Of a stretch of DNA of 64,000 nt, positions 24,264-33,168 are shown piece by piece. The notes beneath the pieces are model-generated. The model was not told the origin of the DNA, did no database searches, and worked only from the letters and a program-made list of their open reading frames with translations. The DNA comes from UMGS1696 sp964463375. Its GTDB lineage: Bacteria > Bacillota > Clostridia > Oscillospirales > CAG-272. Numbering within the stretch: position 1 is the first letter of the stretch; every line of letters begins with the position of its first letter. The translations under genes and the position numbers were made by a program. Location of the stretch: contig CAYXBQ010000009.1 in the NCBI GenBank assembly GCA_964463375.1, positions 16,390 to 80,389 on the forward strand, given 5' to 3'.

Positions 24264-26552
24264 ATGAAGTGTTCGCTGAATGGTACGTGGCAGCTCTATT
24301 GCCTGGCAAGCGATGCATACAAAAAGCCCCGGTATGGCTGGGTGCCGGATACGGAGCACGTACAGCACACCCTAACCGGCGCAGTGCCGGGCAACGTACA
24401 GCTGGATCTGTTTCACGCCGGCATCACTCCGGATCCCTTTTATGCAGACAACTACTACAAATACATGGACTACGAAGCCTGTACCTTTGTCTATGCCAGA
24501 AGCTTTACGCTGGACGAGCTGCCCACCGGCGAAGAGATGATCCTTCGGTTTGACGGCATCGATACGGTGGCAGATGTGTTTGTCAACGGCGAATGGGTGG
24601 GGCATACCGAGGATATGTTCGTGGAGCATGAGATGAACGTGTCTGCGGTGCTGCGGCCGGGAGAGAACACAGTCATGGTCACCATCTATCCCGCCATGCA
24701 CTATATTCGAGAGATGGATTATCCGGTGGGCATGATCGGCACCGCAGACCGTAACCAGATCTCCTACATTCGGAAAGCGGCACACTGCTTTGGCTGGGAC
24801 ATCGCACCCCGGCTGGTGACGGCAGGTTTGTGGCGGGACGTGACCTTGTACAGTCGCCAAAAGACCCGCCTGACCCAGACCTATTTTGCCGTTTCCCGTG
24901 CCAACGAAGACGCTGCCACCCTGCGCTGGGCGGTGCGGTTCCAAAGCAAGGACAAGGATCTCTCTGCCTATCGGATCACCATGGACGCTGTCTGTGGGGC
25001 GCATAGCTTTACCGTATCCTGCCGTCCCAGCCACATCAGTATGAACGGCGAATACCATGTGCGTTCCCCGAAGCTGTGGTGGCCGAAGGGCTATGGCGAA
25101 CAAAACCTGTACACCATGACCACCCGTCTCTGGCGTGGGGACGAGCTGCTGGACGAAAAGGTGGAGCATATCGGCCTCCGGCATATTCGCTTAGAACGGG
25201 ACTTCACGCCGGGGCAGCAAAAGTTCTGCTTCTATGTCAACGAAACGCCCATCTTCTGCCGCGGCACCAACTGGGTCCCCATGGATGCGTTCCACAGCAG
25301 AGCCAAGGAGCGGATCCCGGCAGCGGTACAGCTTATTTCCGACTGCGGCTGCAACATCATCCGGTGCTGGGGCGGTGGTGTCTACGAAGACGATCTGCTC
25401 TACGACCTGTGTGACCGGGAGGGGATCCTGATCTGGCAGGACTTTGCCATGGGCAACACCACCTATCCCCAGGACGGTTCCCTCGACAATGTGCTGTCCG
25501 ACGAGATCGAAAAGCTGCTGTGCCGGATCCGGAACCATCCCTGCGTGTGCCTGTATGCCTCCGACAACGAGATCGACCAGAAGAATATGGCCTTCGATTA
25601 CCCGGAATATCGGGTACGGTACAATCGTATAGCCAAGGAGCTTTTGCCCCGTCTACTGCAAGCCCACGACCCCTACCGGTACTACGTTTGCTCATCTCCG
25701 GAGGTGCCGGAGGGATTTGGCTTAGAGAACGTGCCGGAGCAGCATACCTGGGGACCCAGAGCCTGGTACAAGGATCCCTACTACCGGGACTGCACCGCAA
25801 CCTTCATTGGCGAAGCAGGGTACCACGGCTGTCCCGCCCCGGAAAGTCTGGCAAAATTCATCCCGGCAGAAGACCTTTGGCCCACCCGAAACCGCAGCTG
25901 GGCAGCACACAGCACGGAGAATCTTTTATATACCGCAGGACATGGCCGCAACGAACTGATGAAGGATCAAGTGAAGCTGTTGTTCGGCGTGGATCCGGAG
26001 ACGTTGGAGCTTGCCACCTTCTCGTTCCTGTCCCAGGTATCTCAGGCAGAGGCGGTCAAGTTCTTTATCGAGCGTGCCCGCGCCTTGAAATGGAAGCGTA
26101 CCGGCATCATCTGGTGGAACATGATCGACTGCTGGCCCCAGATCTCCGATGCCGTGGTGGACTATTACTACAACAAAAAGTTGGCGTATGACTATATCCA
26201 AGCATCGCAAAAGGATGTGCTGGTGTTCGTGGGCGAGGCCTCCGGCTGGTACTATCCTCTGTACGCCACCAACGACACACGAGAAGTACACAAGGTGCAG
26301 TGGACGATCACCGACGGAGACACCGATGCCGTGGTGCATACAGGCGAATGCACACTGCTGCCCGGCGAGAAAAAACAGGTGGCCAGCCTGCGGATCATGG
26401 TCAGCGAAAAGCGGTGCCTGCTCATCGACTATACCACCGACGGCGTGCCCGCACGGAACCACTACCTGACCGGACTGCCGCCCTATGACGGAGCCTGGAT
26501 GCGCCGGATGGTGGATAAAGTATTGGAAAGCAAAACAAAGGAGAACCTATGA
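24264..26552 (+). CDS. GH2 beta-mannosidase-like glycoside hydrolase
   Basis: 762 residues, no signal peptide. GH2 architecture: jelly-roll sugar-binding domain (LNGTWQL, GIDTVADVFVNGEWVGHTEDMF), immunoglobulin-like domain, then a TIM barrel with RGTNWVPMDAF and CWGGGVYEDD. The acid/base Glu is expected in LYASDNEID and the nucleophile in FIGEAGYHG. These fit beta-mannosidases better than beta-galactosidases. The ATG at 24264 follows ggaggaaaaa. It is 19 bases after the GH13 gene and overlaps tex by four bases, so it belongs to the glg transcript. Mannan or mannosyl-glycan oligomers are the likely substrate; not certain. Confidence 0.88.
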   Translation: MKCSLNGTWQLYCLASDAYKKPRYGWVPDTEHVQHTLTGAVPGNVQLDLFHAGITPDPFYADNYYKYMDYEACTFVYARSFTLDELPTGEEMILRFDGIDTVADVFVNGEWVGHTEDMFVEHEMNVSAVLRPGENTVMVTIYPAMHYIREMDYPVGMIGTADRNQISYIRKAAHCFGWDIAPRLVTAGLWRDVTLYSRQKTRLTQTYFAVSRANEDAATLRWAVRFQSKDKDLSAYRITMDAVCGAHSFTVSCRPSHISMNGEYHVRSPKLWWPKGYGEQNLYTMTTRLWRGDELLDEKVEHIGLRHIRLERDFTPGQQKFCFYVNETPIFCRGTNWVPMDAFHSRAKERIPAAVQLISDCGCNIIRCWGGGVYEDDLLYDLCDREGILIWQDFAMGNTTYPQDGSLDNVLSDEIEKLLCRIRNHPCVCLYASDNEIDQKNMAFDYPEYRVRYNRIAKELLPRLLQAHDPYRYYVCSSPEVPEGFGLENVPEQHTWGPRAWYKDPYYRDCTATFIGEAGYHGCPAPESLAKFIPAEDLWPTRNRSWAAHSTENLLYTAGHGRNELMKDQVKLLFGVDPETLELATFSFLSQVSQAEAVKFFIERARALKWKRTGIIWWNMIDCWPQISDAVVDYYYNKKLAYDYIQASQKDVLVFVGEASGWYYPLYATNDTREVHKVQWTITDGDTDAVVHTGECTLLPGEKKQVASLRIMVSEKRCLLIDYTTDGVPARNHYLTGLPPYDGAWMRRMVDKVLESKTKENL

Positions 26553-28723
26553 CCATAGAAGAAGCCATAGCGGCCAGTCTGTCGCTGCCACTGAAGCAGG
26601 TGCAGGCTGCTGTAACGCTGCTGGATGAAGGCAACACTGTCCCCTTTATCGCACGGTATCGCAAGGAAGTCACCGGTGGCCTGGACGACACTGTACTGCG
26701 GAAGCTGGTGGATACACTCACCACGCTGCGGAATTTGGAGTCCCGCAAAGCAGAAGTCCGGGACAAGCTGATCGCTCTGGAAAAATGGAGCGAAGCCTTG
26801 CAGACCGCTTTAGACAACGCCACGACCGTCACCGAAGTGGAGGATATCTACCGCCCCTACCGCCCGAAGAAGCGCACCCGTGCCTCTATGGCGAAGGAGA
26901 GAGGGCTGGAACCGCTGGCGCTGTTGATCCTTGCGCAAAAAAAGTTCTACAAGCCCAGTCTGGCAGAGGTGGCAAAGGCGTATATTTCCCCGGAAAAAGA
27001 GGTACATACCGCAGAGGAAGCCCTGCAGGGTGCGGCAGATATTTTGGCAGAGATGCTGACCGATGCGCCGGAGAATCGACAGCTGGTGCGGGAAATGACC
27101 ATGCGGCAGGGACAGATCCACACGGTTCTGCTAACAGATGCCGCAAGCTCTCCTTATGCCCAGTATGCCGATCACACGGAGCCGCTTGCCAAGATCCCCT
27201 CCCACAGAGTTTTGGCGATCAACCGGGGCGAACGGGAAGAAGCACTGCGGGTCACACTGGTCGTCGATCGAGAACGGATCCTGCAAGCCCTGTGTGCCCG
27301 TGTGCTGGTGCGTGGCTGCGATGGGACTGCCGGCGAGATCCTCACCGAAGCGCTCTCCGATGGCTATGACCGGCTGCTGGCACCGTCGCTGGAACGGGAG
27401 ATCCGGAGTGAGCTGACCGCACAGGCAGAGGAAGGTGCCATCCACAACTTTGCCATGAACCTGAAAAATCTGCTGCTGACCCCGCCGCTGAAGGGAAAGA
27501 CCGTGCTGGGGCTGGATCCCGGCTATCGTACCGGCTGTAAGCTGGCGGTGCTGTCCCCCACCGGGACCGTGCTGGAGACCGCCGTGATCTACCCCACCAA
27601 GCCCCATGAGCGGATCGAGGAGGCCCGTCGGACGGTGCTGCGCCTCATCCAAAAATATCAGGTGGATGTGGTGTCCATCGGTAACGGCACAGCCTCCGGC
27701 GAAAGCGAACAGTTCATCGCAGAGACAATCGGCAAGGCAGACCACAAGGTGCAGTACAGCATCGTTTCGGAGGCGGGTGCATCGGTGTATTCGGCGTCGG
27801 AGCTGGGGGCAGAGGAGTTCCCGGAACTGGACGTGACCGAACGCAGTGCTGTGTCCATCGGCCGCAGACTACAGGATCCCCTGGCAGAGCTGGTGAAGAT
27901 CGAGCCCCGCTCCATTGGGGTAGGACAGTACCAGCACGATATGCGGCAGACCCGGCTGGCAGAGGCCCTTTCCGGTGTGGTGGAGGACTGCGTGAATGCG
28001 GTGGGCGTGGATCTGAACACAGCCTCTGCCCCGCTGCTATCCTATATCGCCGGCCTGAACAAGACTACGGCGAAAAATATCGTCAAATACCGGGAGGAAA
28101 ACGGCGGATTCACCAGCCGTGCGGCTGTAAAAAAGGTGCCGCGGTTTGGTGCCAAAGCCTATGAGCAGGCAGCCGGCTTTTTGCGTGTGCCCGGTGCCAA
28201 AGAGGTGCTGGACAACACCGGCGTGCATCCCGAATCCTATCCCATCGCCAAAGCCCTGTGCGCCCGCTTCGGCTACACAGAAGCAGACATTGGTGCAGGC
28301 GGTCTGGGTGCGCTGCGGCAACAGGCAGAAGAAGTGGGGCTTTCCGCATTGGCAACAGCGCTTGGCTGTGGTGTGCCGACCCTGACGGACATCATCGGGG
28401 AGCTGGAAAAGCCGGGTCGAGACATCCGGGATACACTGCCCACGCCCTTGCTGCGGGAAAAGGTCATGACCCTTGACGACATCGAGGAAGGTCAGACCTT
28501 CACCGGTACCGTGCGCAACGTGGTGGACTTTGGTGCCTTCGTGGACATCGGCATCCACCAGGACGGGCTCATCCACATCTCCGCCCTGGCTGACCGCTAT
28601 ATCCGCCATCCATCCGAGGTGGTGGCTGTAGGGGACACCGTGCAGGTCGAGGTGGTACAGGTGGACAGACAGCGTGGCCGGATCGGTCTGAAGCGGATCA
28701 CCGGTACACAATCGAAATCTTAA
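26549..28723 (+). CDS. tex: Tex-family S1 RNA-binding transcription accessory protein
   Basis: 724 residues. Order of domains: N-terminal Tex helical part (PFIARYRKEVTGGLDDTVLRKL), YqgF/RNase H-like domain (VLGLDPGYRTGCKLAVL), helix-hairpin-helix repeats (SYIAGLNKTTAKNIVKYREENGGF), and a C-terminal S1 domain (GQTFTGTVRNVVDFGAFVDIGIHQDGLIHIS). Related to eukaryotic Spt6; binds nucleic acid and affects transcription. Starts with ATGA overlap of the GH2 stop, so translation is coupled. Placement at the end of a sugar operon is unusual. Confidence 0.96.
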   Translation: MTIEEAIAASLSLPLKQVQAAVTLLDEGNTVPFIARYRKEVTGGLDDTVLRKLVDTLTTLRNLESRKAEVRDKLIALEKWSEALQTALDNATTVTEVEDIYRPYRPKKRTRASMAKERGLEPLALLILAQKKFYKPSLAEVAKAYISPEKEVHTAEEALQGAADILAEMLTDAPENRQLVREMTMRQGQIHTVLLTDAASSPYAQYADHTEPLAKIPSHRVLAINRGEREEALRVTLVVDRERILQALCARVLVRGCDGTAGEILTEALSDGYDRLLAPSLEREIRSELTAQAEEGAIHNFAMNLKNLLLTPPLKGKTVLGLDPGYRTGCKLAVLSPTGTVLETAVIYPTKPHERIEEARRTVLRLIQKYQVDVVSIGNGTASGESEQFIAETIGKADHKVQYSIVSEAGASVYSASELGAEEFPELDVTERSAVSIGRRLQDPLAELVKIEPRSIGVGQYQHDMRQTRLAEALSGVVEDCVNAVGVDLNTASAPLLSYIAGLNKTTAKNIVKYREENGGFTSRAAVKKVPRFGAKAYEQAAGFLRVPGAKEVLDNTGVHPESYPIAKALCARFGYTEADIGAGGLGALRQQAEEVGLSALATALGCGVPTLTDIIGELEKPGRDIRDTLPTPLLREKVMTLDDIEEGQTFTGTVRNVVDFGAFVDIGIHQDGLIHISALADRYIRHPSEVVAVGDTVQVEVVQVDRQRGRIGLKRITGTQSKS

Positions 28724-28830
28724 TAAAATTAAGATGCGATTTTGCCCGTGGGATGGAACCGCCGTAGATGCCCCATTTGTCGTGTGCAGGTTGCACAAAG
28801 ATGAAAAACAAATTTCGGTAAAAAAAACGC

Positions 28831-28859
28831 TTTCAAAATCGCCGAGAATTTGGTACAAT
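28831..28859 (+). promoter_or_regulatory. Promoter of the ABC ATPase gene
   Basis: TTTCAA at 28831-28836 and TACAAT at 28854-28859 with 17 bases between. The -35 is poor. Confidence 0.6.
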
Positions 28860-28871
28860 ATAGTCCAGAAA

Positions 28872-28906
28872 AACGAGAGCGGTGTACGCCTGTACGGGTT
28901 CTCGTT
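28872..28906 (+). promoter_or_regulatory. Leader stem-loop of the ABC ATPase mRNA
   Basis: aacgaga (28872-28878) pairs with tctcgtt (28900-28906), with an inner gtac-gcct-gtac. It begins about five bases after the expected transcript start, so it would protect the 5' end of the mRNA. Confidence 0.6.
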
Positions 28907-28959
28907 GTATCGGAAACTGATTTTACATATGCGTCAAATATCCAAGGAGGATTTATACA

Positions 28960-30072
28960 ATGGCAAGCTTATCCCTGAAGCACATTTACAAGAAATATCC
29001 CGGCGGCGTTACGGCCGTATCCGACTTCTGCCTGGAGATCAAGGACAAGGAATTCCTGATCCTGGTAGGTCCCTCTGGTTGTGGTAAGTCTACCACCCTG
29101 CGTATGATCGCTGGTCTGGAAGAAATCTCTGAAGGTGAACTGTTCATCGGCGATAAGCTGGTCAACGACGTAGCTCCTAAGGACAGAGACATCGCCATGG
29201 TGTTCCAGAACTACGCTCTGTATCCCCATATGTCCGTGTTCGACAACATGGCATTCGGTCTGAAGCTGCGGAAGACTCCCAAGGAAGAGATCAAGCGTCG
29301 TGTTGAAGAAGCTGCTCGTATCCTGGACATCACCCACCTGCTGGATAGAAAGCCGAAGGCTCTGTCTGGTGGTCAGAAGCAGAGAGTTGCGCTGGGTCGT
29401 GCCCTGGTTCGTAACCCCAAGGTATTCCTGCTGGACGAACCTCTGTCCAACCTGGACGCTAAGCTGAGAGCAGCCATGAGAACCGAGCTGACCAAGATCC
29501 ACCAGAGAGTTGGTACCACCTTCGTATACGTAACCCACGACCAGGTAGAGGCTATGACCATGGCTACCCGTATCGTAGTTATGAAGGACGGTCTGATCCA
29601 GCAGGTAGATACGCCTCAGAACCTGTACGATTCTCCTGTAAACCTGTTCGTTGCAGGCTTCATCGGCACGCCCCAGATGAACTTCATCAACTGCGTACTG
29701 GATAAGAAGGGCGAAGATTACTACATCACCTTCGGTACCAACAGCCTGAAGCTGCCCGCAGAAAAGGCCGCTGATCCCGCTCTGAAGGATTACGTAGGCA
29801 AGGAAGTGATCGCCGGTGTTCGTCCCGAATGTATCCACGATGACAACGCTTCTCTGAAGGCTATGTCCGACTCCGTGATCGAATGCGACGTAGAAGTTAC
29901 CGAGCTTATGGGTGCTGAAATCTATCTGTACCTGGTATCCGAAGAAACTTCTCTGACCGCTCGTGTATCCGCTCGTTCCACCACTCGTGCTGGTGACATC
30001 GTGAACGTGGCTCTGGATATGACCCGTGTTCACCTGTTCGACAAGGACACCGAACGCTTCATCGTTCACTAA
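28960..30072 (+). CDS. MsmK/MsmX/UgpC-type ABC transporter ATP-binding protein
   Basis: 370 residues. Walker A GPSGCGKST, Q-loop VFQNYALYPHM, ABC signature LSGGQKQRVALGRAL, Walker B VFLLDEPLSNLDAKLR, H-loop THDQ, and a C-terminal MalK-type regulatory domain of about 130 residues. No permease or binding-protein gene is adjacent. Orphan ATPases of this type (MsmX in Bacillus, MsmK in Streptococcus) serve several sugar importers. Ribosome-binding site aaggagg. Its codons are strongly selected (many cgt, gta, gct), suggesting very high expression, consistent with a shared energising subunit. Confidence 0.95.
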   Translation: MASLSLKHIYKKYPGGVTAVSDFCLEIKDKEFLILVGPSGCGKSTTLRMIAGLEEISEGELFIGDKLVNDVAPKDRDIAMVFQNYALYPHMSVFDNMAFGLKLRKTPKEEIKRRVEEAARILDITHLLDRKPKALSGGQKQRVALGRALVRNPKVFLLDEPLSNLDAKLRAAMRTELTKIHQRVGTTFVYVTHDQVEAMTMATRIVVMKDGLIQQVDTPQNLYDSPVNLFVAGFIGTPQMNFINCVLDKKGEDYYITFGTNSLKLPAEKAADPALKDYVGKEVIAGVRPECIHDDNASLKAMSDSVIECDVEVTELMGAEIYLYLVSEETSLTARVSARSTTRAGDIVNVALDMTRVHLFDKDTERFIVH

Positions 30073-30095
30073 TTCGGAAGTATTTCTATATACCC

Positions 30096-30127
30096 AAAAG
30101 CTCCGGCCATGCGCTGGGGCTTTTCTT
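30096..30127 (+). terminator. Intrinsic terminator after the ABC ATPase gene
   Basis: aaaagctcc (30096-30104) pairs with ggggctttt (about 30116-30124), then a T-rich tail. Confidence 0.82.
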
Positions 30128-30168
30128 GTACTTGTGCAAAAAAAGTCGAAAAAAGTTCACAAATACAC

Positions 30169-30197
30169 TTGACGAATGCGTCTAAAAATCGTATAAT
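30169..30197 (+). promoter_or_regulatory. Sigma-A type promoter of the secreted protein gene
   Basis: TTGACG at 30169-30174 and TATAAT at 30192-30197, spacer 17. Confidence 0.85.
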
Positions 30198-30249
30198 ATA
30201 GTTGCATGGAAATGCGAACGTGACAGTAAATGGGATCGGGGGGACTTCT

Positions 30250-31068
30250 ATGAAAATGTGTCGAGGACGAATGGGACTGTTCCTGTTTTTGCAGATCGTG
30301 CTGGTGGTGCTGCTGGCGATCGGCGTCAGTGCGGAAGAGCCGGCGGGAAGGGTGCTGTACCACCAGGATTTCGCTGATGTGGATTCCGTGCAGGCGGCTG
30401 GGATCACGCTGGGAACGGCCACCGTGGGCAACGCCTGGCTCACCATCGAGGACGACGACCTGGGAATCCATACCGCCGATGACCGCAGAGCCTATTCGCT
30501 CTTGCCGGACACCCCCTGGACCGATTCCCACACCATCGAATTCTCCTTCCGCTTCACCGAGATCTCTGCCTCCAACGGATACATAGCCTTCCTGTTGACC
30601 TGTTGGGGGGACGAGCCTTCCAATATCTCCGCCGCCGTATTTCGTGCCAATGGTACCATCGACAACTTCGACGATCCCGATGAGACGATCCGGCAAAAGA
30701 TCCAGGCGGGAGAGACCATCCACGTGGAGATCCCCGTGGAGAATGGGCTGGTACACACCATCACCCTGACCGCCGGTGAGGATACCTGCACGGTCCAGCG
30801 GGATTCCATTTTGCGCATTGCAGAGGGAGAACGTGGCTTTGGTGTCCGCAACGCCTCTGTGGCCGTGGAGGAGGTCTATATTGTCAACGGCACCGGGTAC
30901 ACTGCTAAAATCGGCCCCTTTGCCGACCAGAGCTGGTCCGACAGCGAGCTTGCCGAAAATGCACCCGAGCATGCCCCGAACACCGGAGAAGCCCCCGTTT
31001 GGCCGGTACTGCTGCTCTTGTCGGTGGCAGGAATGTGCTGGGCAAAACGACGGAAATATGGGGGATAA
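30250..31068 (+). CDS. Secreted protein with possible C-terminal sortase signal
   Basis: 272 residues, function unknown. N-terminal signal peptide (basic MKMCRGRMG, hydrophobic LFLFLQIVLVVLLAIGVSA). The middle (about residues 35-225) is a beta-rich domain (TIEFSFRFTEISASNGYIAFLL, GERGFGVRNASVAVEEVYIVNGTGY) of the kind seen in LamG-like sandwich folds. The end has APNTG at residues 242-246, a hydrophobic stretch PVWPVLLLLSVAGM and the basic tail KRRK, the three parts of a cell-wall sorting signal, with Ala in place of the usual Leu. It could simply be a membrane anchor instead. Ribosome-binding site gggggga. Confidence 0.75.
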   Translation: MKMCRGRMGLFLFLQIVLVVLLAIGVSAEEPAGRVLYHQDFADVDSVQAAGITLGTATVGNAWLTIEDDDLGIHTADDRRAYSLLPDTPWTDSHTIEFSFRFTEISASNGYIAFLLTCWGDEPSNISAAVFRANGTIDNFDDPDETIRQKIQAGETIHVEIPVENGLVHTITLTAGEDTCTVQRDSILRIAEGERGFGVRNASVAVEEVYIVNGTGYTAKIGPFADQSWSDSELAENAPEHAPNTGEAPVWPVLLLLSVAGMCWAKRRKYGG

Positions 31069-31085
31069 AAACCTATTTATATAGT

Positions 31086-31127
31086 GAAAAAGGCGGGAGA
31101 TCCCACAAAAGATCCCCCGCTTTTTTG
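31086..31127 (+). terminator. Intrinsic terminator after the secreted protein gene
   Basis: aaaaaggcgggagatc pairs with gatcccccgctttttt across a short loop. Confidence 0.9.
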
Positions 31128-31171
31128 TTGTTCACAATTATTTAACAAATCGTATTCAATATCCTGTTGAA

Positions 31172-31201
31172 TTGAAGGCCGCAAAATGGTAATCTTATAA
31201 C
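31172..31201 (+). promoter_or_regulatory. Promoter of the hrcA operon
   Basis: TTGAAG at 31172-31177 and TATAAC at 31196-31201, spacer 18, immediately upstream of the CIRCE element. Confidence 0.72.
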
Positions 31202-31206
31202 AGAAT

Positions 31207-31233
31207 TTAGCACTCGACCGAGACAAGTGCTAA
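31207..31233 (+). promoter_or_regulatory. CIRCE operator (HrcA binding site)
   Basis: TTAGCACTC (31207-31215), nine-base spacer, AAGTGCTAA (31225-31233). This is the canonical CIRCE except that the first base of the right arm is A rather than G. It spans the expected transcription start of the hrcA operon. Confidence 0.95.
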
Positions 31234-31294
31234 ATCACGATCCAAAGTACATATCAACCTCCGGAGCAAATCCGTCTATGGGGAGGTGAAGAGG

Positions 31295-32398
31295 TTGAAA
31301 GAAGATAGAACAGACTTGAGTGAACGAAAGAAACTCATTCTGAAAGCCATCATCGATGCCCACATCGAGAACGGCGAGCCGGTGGGCTCCAAGTTCCTGA
31401 CGCAAAATAAGCAGATCGCCTATTCGTCTGCTACCATACGGAACGAGATGGCAGAGCTGGAAGACATGGGGTTTTTGGAACAGCCCCACACATCTGCCGG
31501 TCGGATCCCCTCGGAGGTGGGCTACCGCTTCTACGTGGATTCCCTGGTGGATCGCTACAACATGACTCAGAACGAGCTGGCGGAGCTAAAGCGGCTGGCA
31601 CAGACCAAGCAGACCGAGCTGGATGCCATCCTGCAAAATGCCATGCGTCTGGCAGCCCGGATGACCAACTACACCGCTATGGCCCTGCGTCCCCGGATCC
31701 AGCGGATCACCGTGGACCGGTTCGAGCTTATGCGGCTGGATGACTACACCTTAGTGCTGATCATGGTCATTGGCCAGACCATCAAGACCCGCCGGATCCG
31801 TAGCCAAAGCCCCGTGTCCATGGAGGCCGGTGCCAAATTGGCCATGGTGCTGAACGAATGCGCCGCCGGGAAGACCGCCGAAGAGATCAATATGCCCCTG
31901 CTGATGGAAATGGAAAAGCGCATGGGTGCCTATGATTTCTTAGTGTCCCCCGTGATCAAGGGCGTGTGCGAGACCATCACCAGCTTCGACGGCGGCGAGA
32001 TCCGCTTCGAAGGCATCAATAAACTGCTGTCGTATCCGGAATACTACGATATGGACAGACTGAAAGAAATGCTGGCCATGTTCGAGCAGAAGGACGAATT
32101 GGTGCGGATCCTGTCCGAAGAAGCAGGGCAGAGTGACGCAGAAAAAGAGAAGCTGCACATTTATATTGGTAGAGAAAATCTGGTAGAGATCATGGACAAC
32201 TCCACCTTGGTGTTCAAGACCATCCGCAAAAACGGCACGCCCGTGGGGGTCATCGGCATCATCGGTCCCACCAGAATGGACTATAAACGGGTCATTGCCA
32301 CCATCGATTCTTTGTCCAGCGGTGTTGCCGGTATTCTGGACGATGGGGCGCACCCACCACGCATACAAAATCAGGATCCGGATGCAGGAGAGATATAA
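31295..32398 (+). CDS. hrcA: Heat-inducible transcription repressor HrcA
   Basis: Represses its own operon by binding CIRCE; activity depends on GroEL. 367 residues. N-terminal winged helix (RKKLILKAIIDAHIENGEPVGSKFL, SSATIRNEMAELEDMGFLEQPHTSAGRIPSEVGYRFYVD), then the inserted dimerising and GAF-like domain, with the C-terminal family signature GVIGIIGPTRMDYKRVI. A TTG start at 31295 is preferred because ggggagg lies eight bases before it; the GTG at 31286 overlaps that ribosome-binding site. Confidence 0.95.
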   Translation: MKEDRTDLSERKKLILKAIIDAHIENGEPVGSKFLTQNKQIAYSSATIRNEMAELEDMGFLEQPHTSAGRIPSEVGYRFYVDSLVDRYNMTQNELAELKRLAQTKQTELDAILQNAMRLAARMTNYTAMALRPRIQRITVDRFELMRLDDYTLVLIMVIGQTIKTRRIRSQSPVSMEAGAKLAMVLNECAAGKTAEEINMPLLMEMEKRMGAYDFLVSPVIKGVCETITSFDGGEIRFEGINKLLSYPEYYDMDRLKEMLAMFEQKDELVRILSEEAGQSDAEKEKLHIYIGRENLVEIMDNSTLVFKTIRKNGTPVGVIGIIGPTRMDYKRVIATIDSLSSGVAGILDDGAHPPRIQNQDPDAGEI

Positions 32399-32410
32399 CA
32401 GGAGAACCAA

Positions 32411-33043
32411 ATGACGGAAGAAAAAGAAACCAAGATCCCGGAAACGGAAGAAGCAGAGAAACAGACGACGGATACGGCCGCAGAACCCGAAGCGCAGAAC
32501 GCAGAGGCACCTGCTGAAGAAACTTCTGCCGAAAAGGGCAAGAAGGAAAAAGAAAAAAAGGCAGATGCCAAGAAGCTGAAGGCGGAGCTGGAAGAAACGA
32601 AGAAGGCTCTGGAAGCCGAAAAGCAGAAGAGTGCTGAGGCCACCGACAAATACATGCGTCTGGCTGCGGAATACGACAACTTCCGCAAGAGAGCCCAGAA
32701 GGAAAAGGATGGCGTGTACGGCGAAGCGGTTGCAGATACCCTAAAGGGACTGCTGCCCATCATCGACAATTTGCAGTATGCCTCCAAGTATGGGGATGCA
32801 GATGCAGAAAAGTTCGCCGAGGGCGTGAAGCTGATCCTTGATAAGCTGCCGGAGACGCTGGAAAAGCTGCACATCAAGCCGGTGGGTGCGGCAGGAGAGA
32901 CCTTTGATCCCACCTACCACAACGCCGTGATGCATGAGGAAAACGAAGACTACGGCGAAAACGAGATCATGGAAGTGCTGCAAAGCGGCTACCTCTACGA
33001 AGACCGCGTGATCCGGTACGCCATGGTCAAGGTGGCGAACTGA
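32411..33043 (+). CDS. grpE: Nucleotide exchange factor GrpE
   Basis: Exchanges ADP for ATP on DnaK. 210 residues. A long acidic and Lys-rich N-terminal tail (to about residue 55) leads to the coiled coil (ELEETKKALEAEKQKSAEATDKYMRLAAEYDNFRKRAQKEK) and the C-terminal beta wing (IKPVGAAGETFDPTYHNAVMHEE, GYLYEDRVIRYAMVKVAN). Starts 13 bases after hrcA. Two small perfect hairpins follow before dnaK. Confidence 0.97.
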   Translation: MTEEKETKIPETEEAEKQTTDTAAEPEAQNAEAPAEETSAEKGKKEKEKKADAKKLKAELEETKKALEAEKQKSAEATDKYMRLAAEYDNFRKRAQKEKDGVYGEAVADTLKGLLPIIDNLQYASKYGDADAEKFAEGVKLILDKLPETLEKLHIKPVGAAGETFDPTYHNAVMHEENEDYGENEIMEVLQSGYLYEDRVIRYAMVKVAN

Positions 33044-33065
33044 TCGCTGACGTGGCGAAAGTGCT

Positions 33066-33098
33066 TTGACCATCGGTCAAGTAAACGACATAGTCGTT
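33066..33098 (+). promoter_or_regulatory. Two adjacent perfect stem-loops between grpE and dnaK
   Basis: TTGACC-atc-GGTCAA at 33066-33080 and AACGAC-ata-GTCGTT at 33084-33098, each six base pairs with a three-base loop and three bases between. No T-run follows, so they are not a normal terminator. Confidence 0.7.
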
Positions 33099-33168
33099 GG
33101 CACACAAACGGATATACAAAAATATCACATACATTTTATACTGAAACAATTTTGGAGGAACAAGCATT

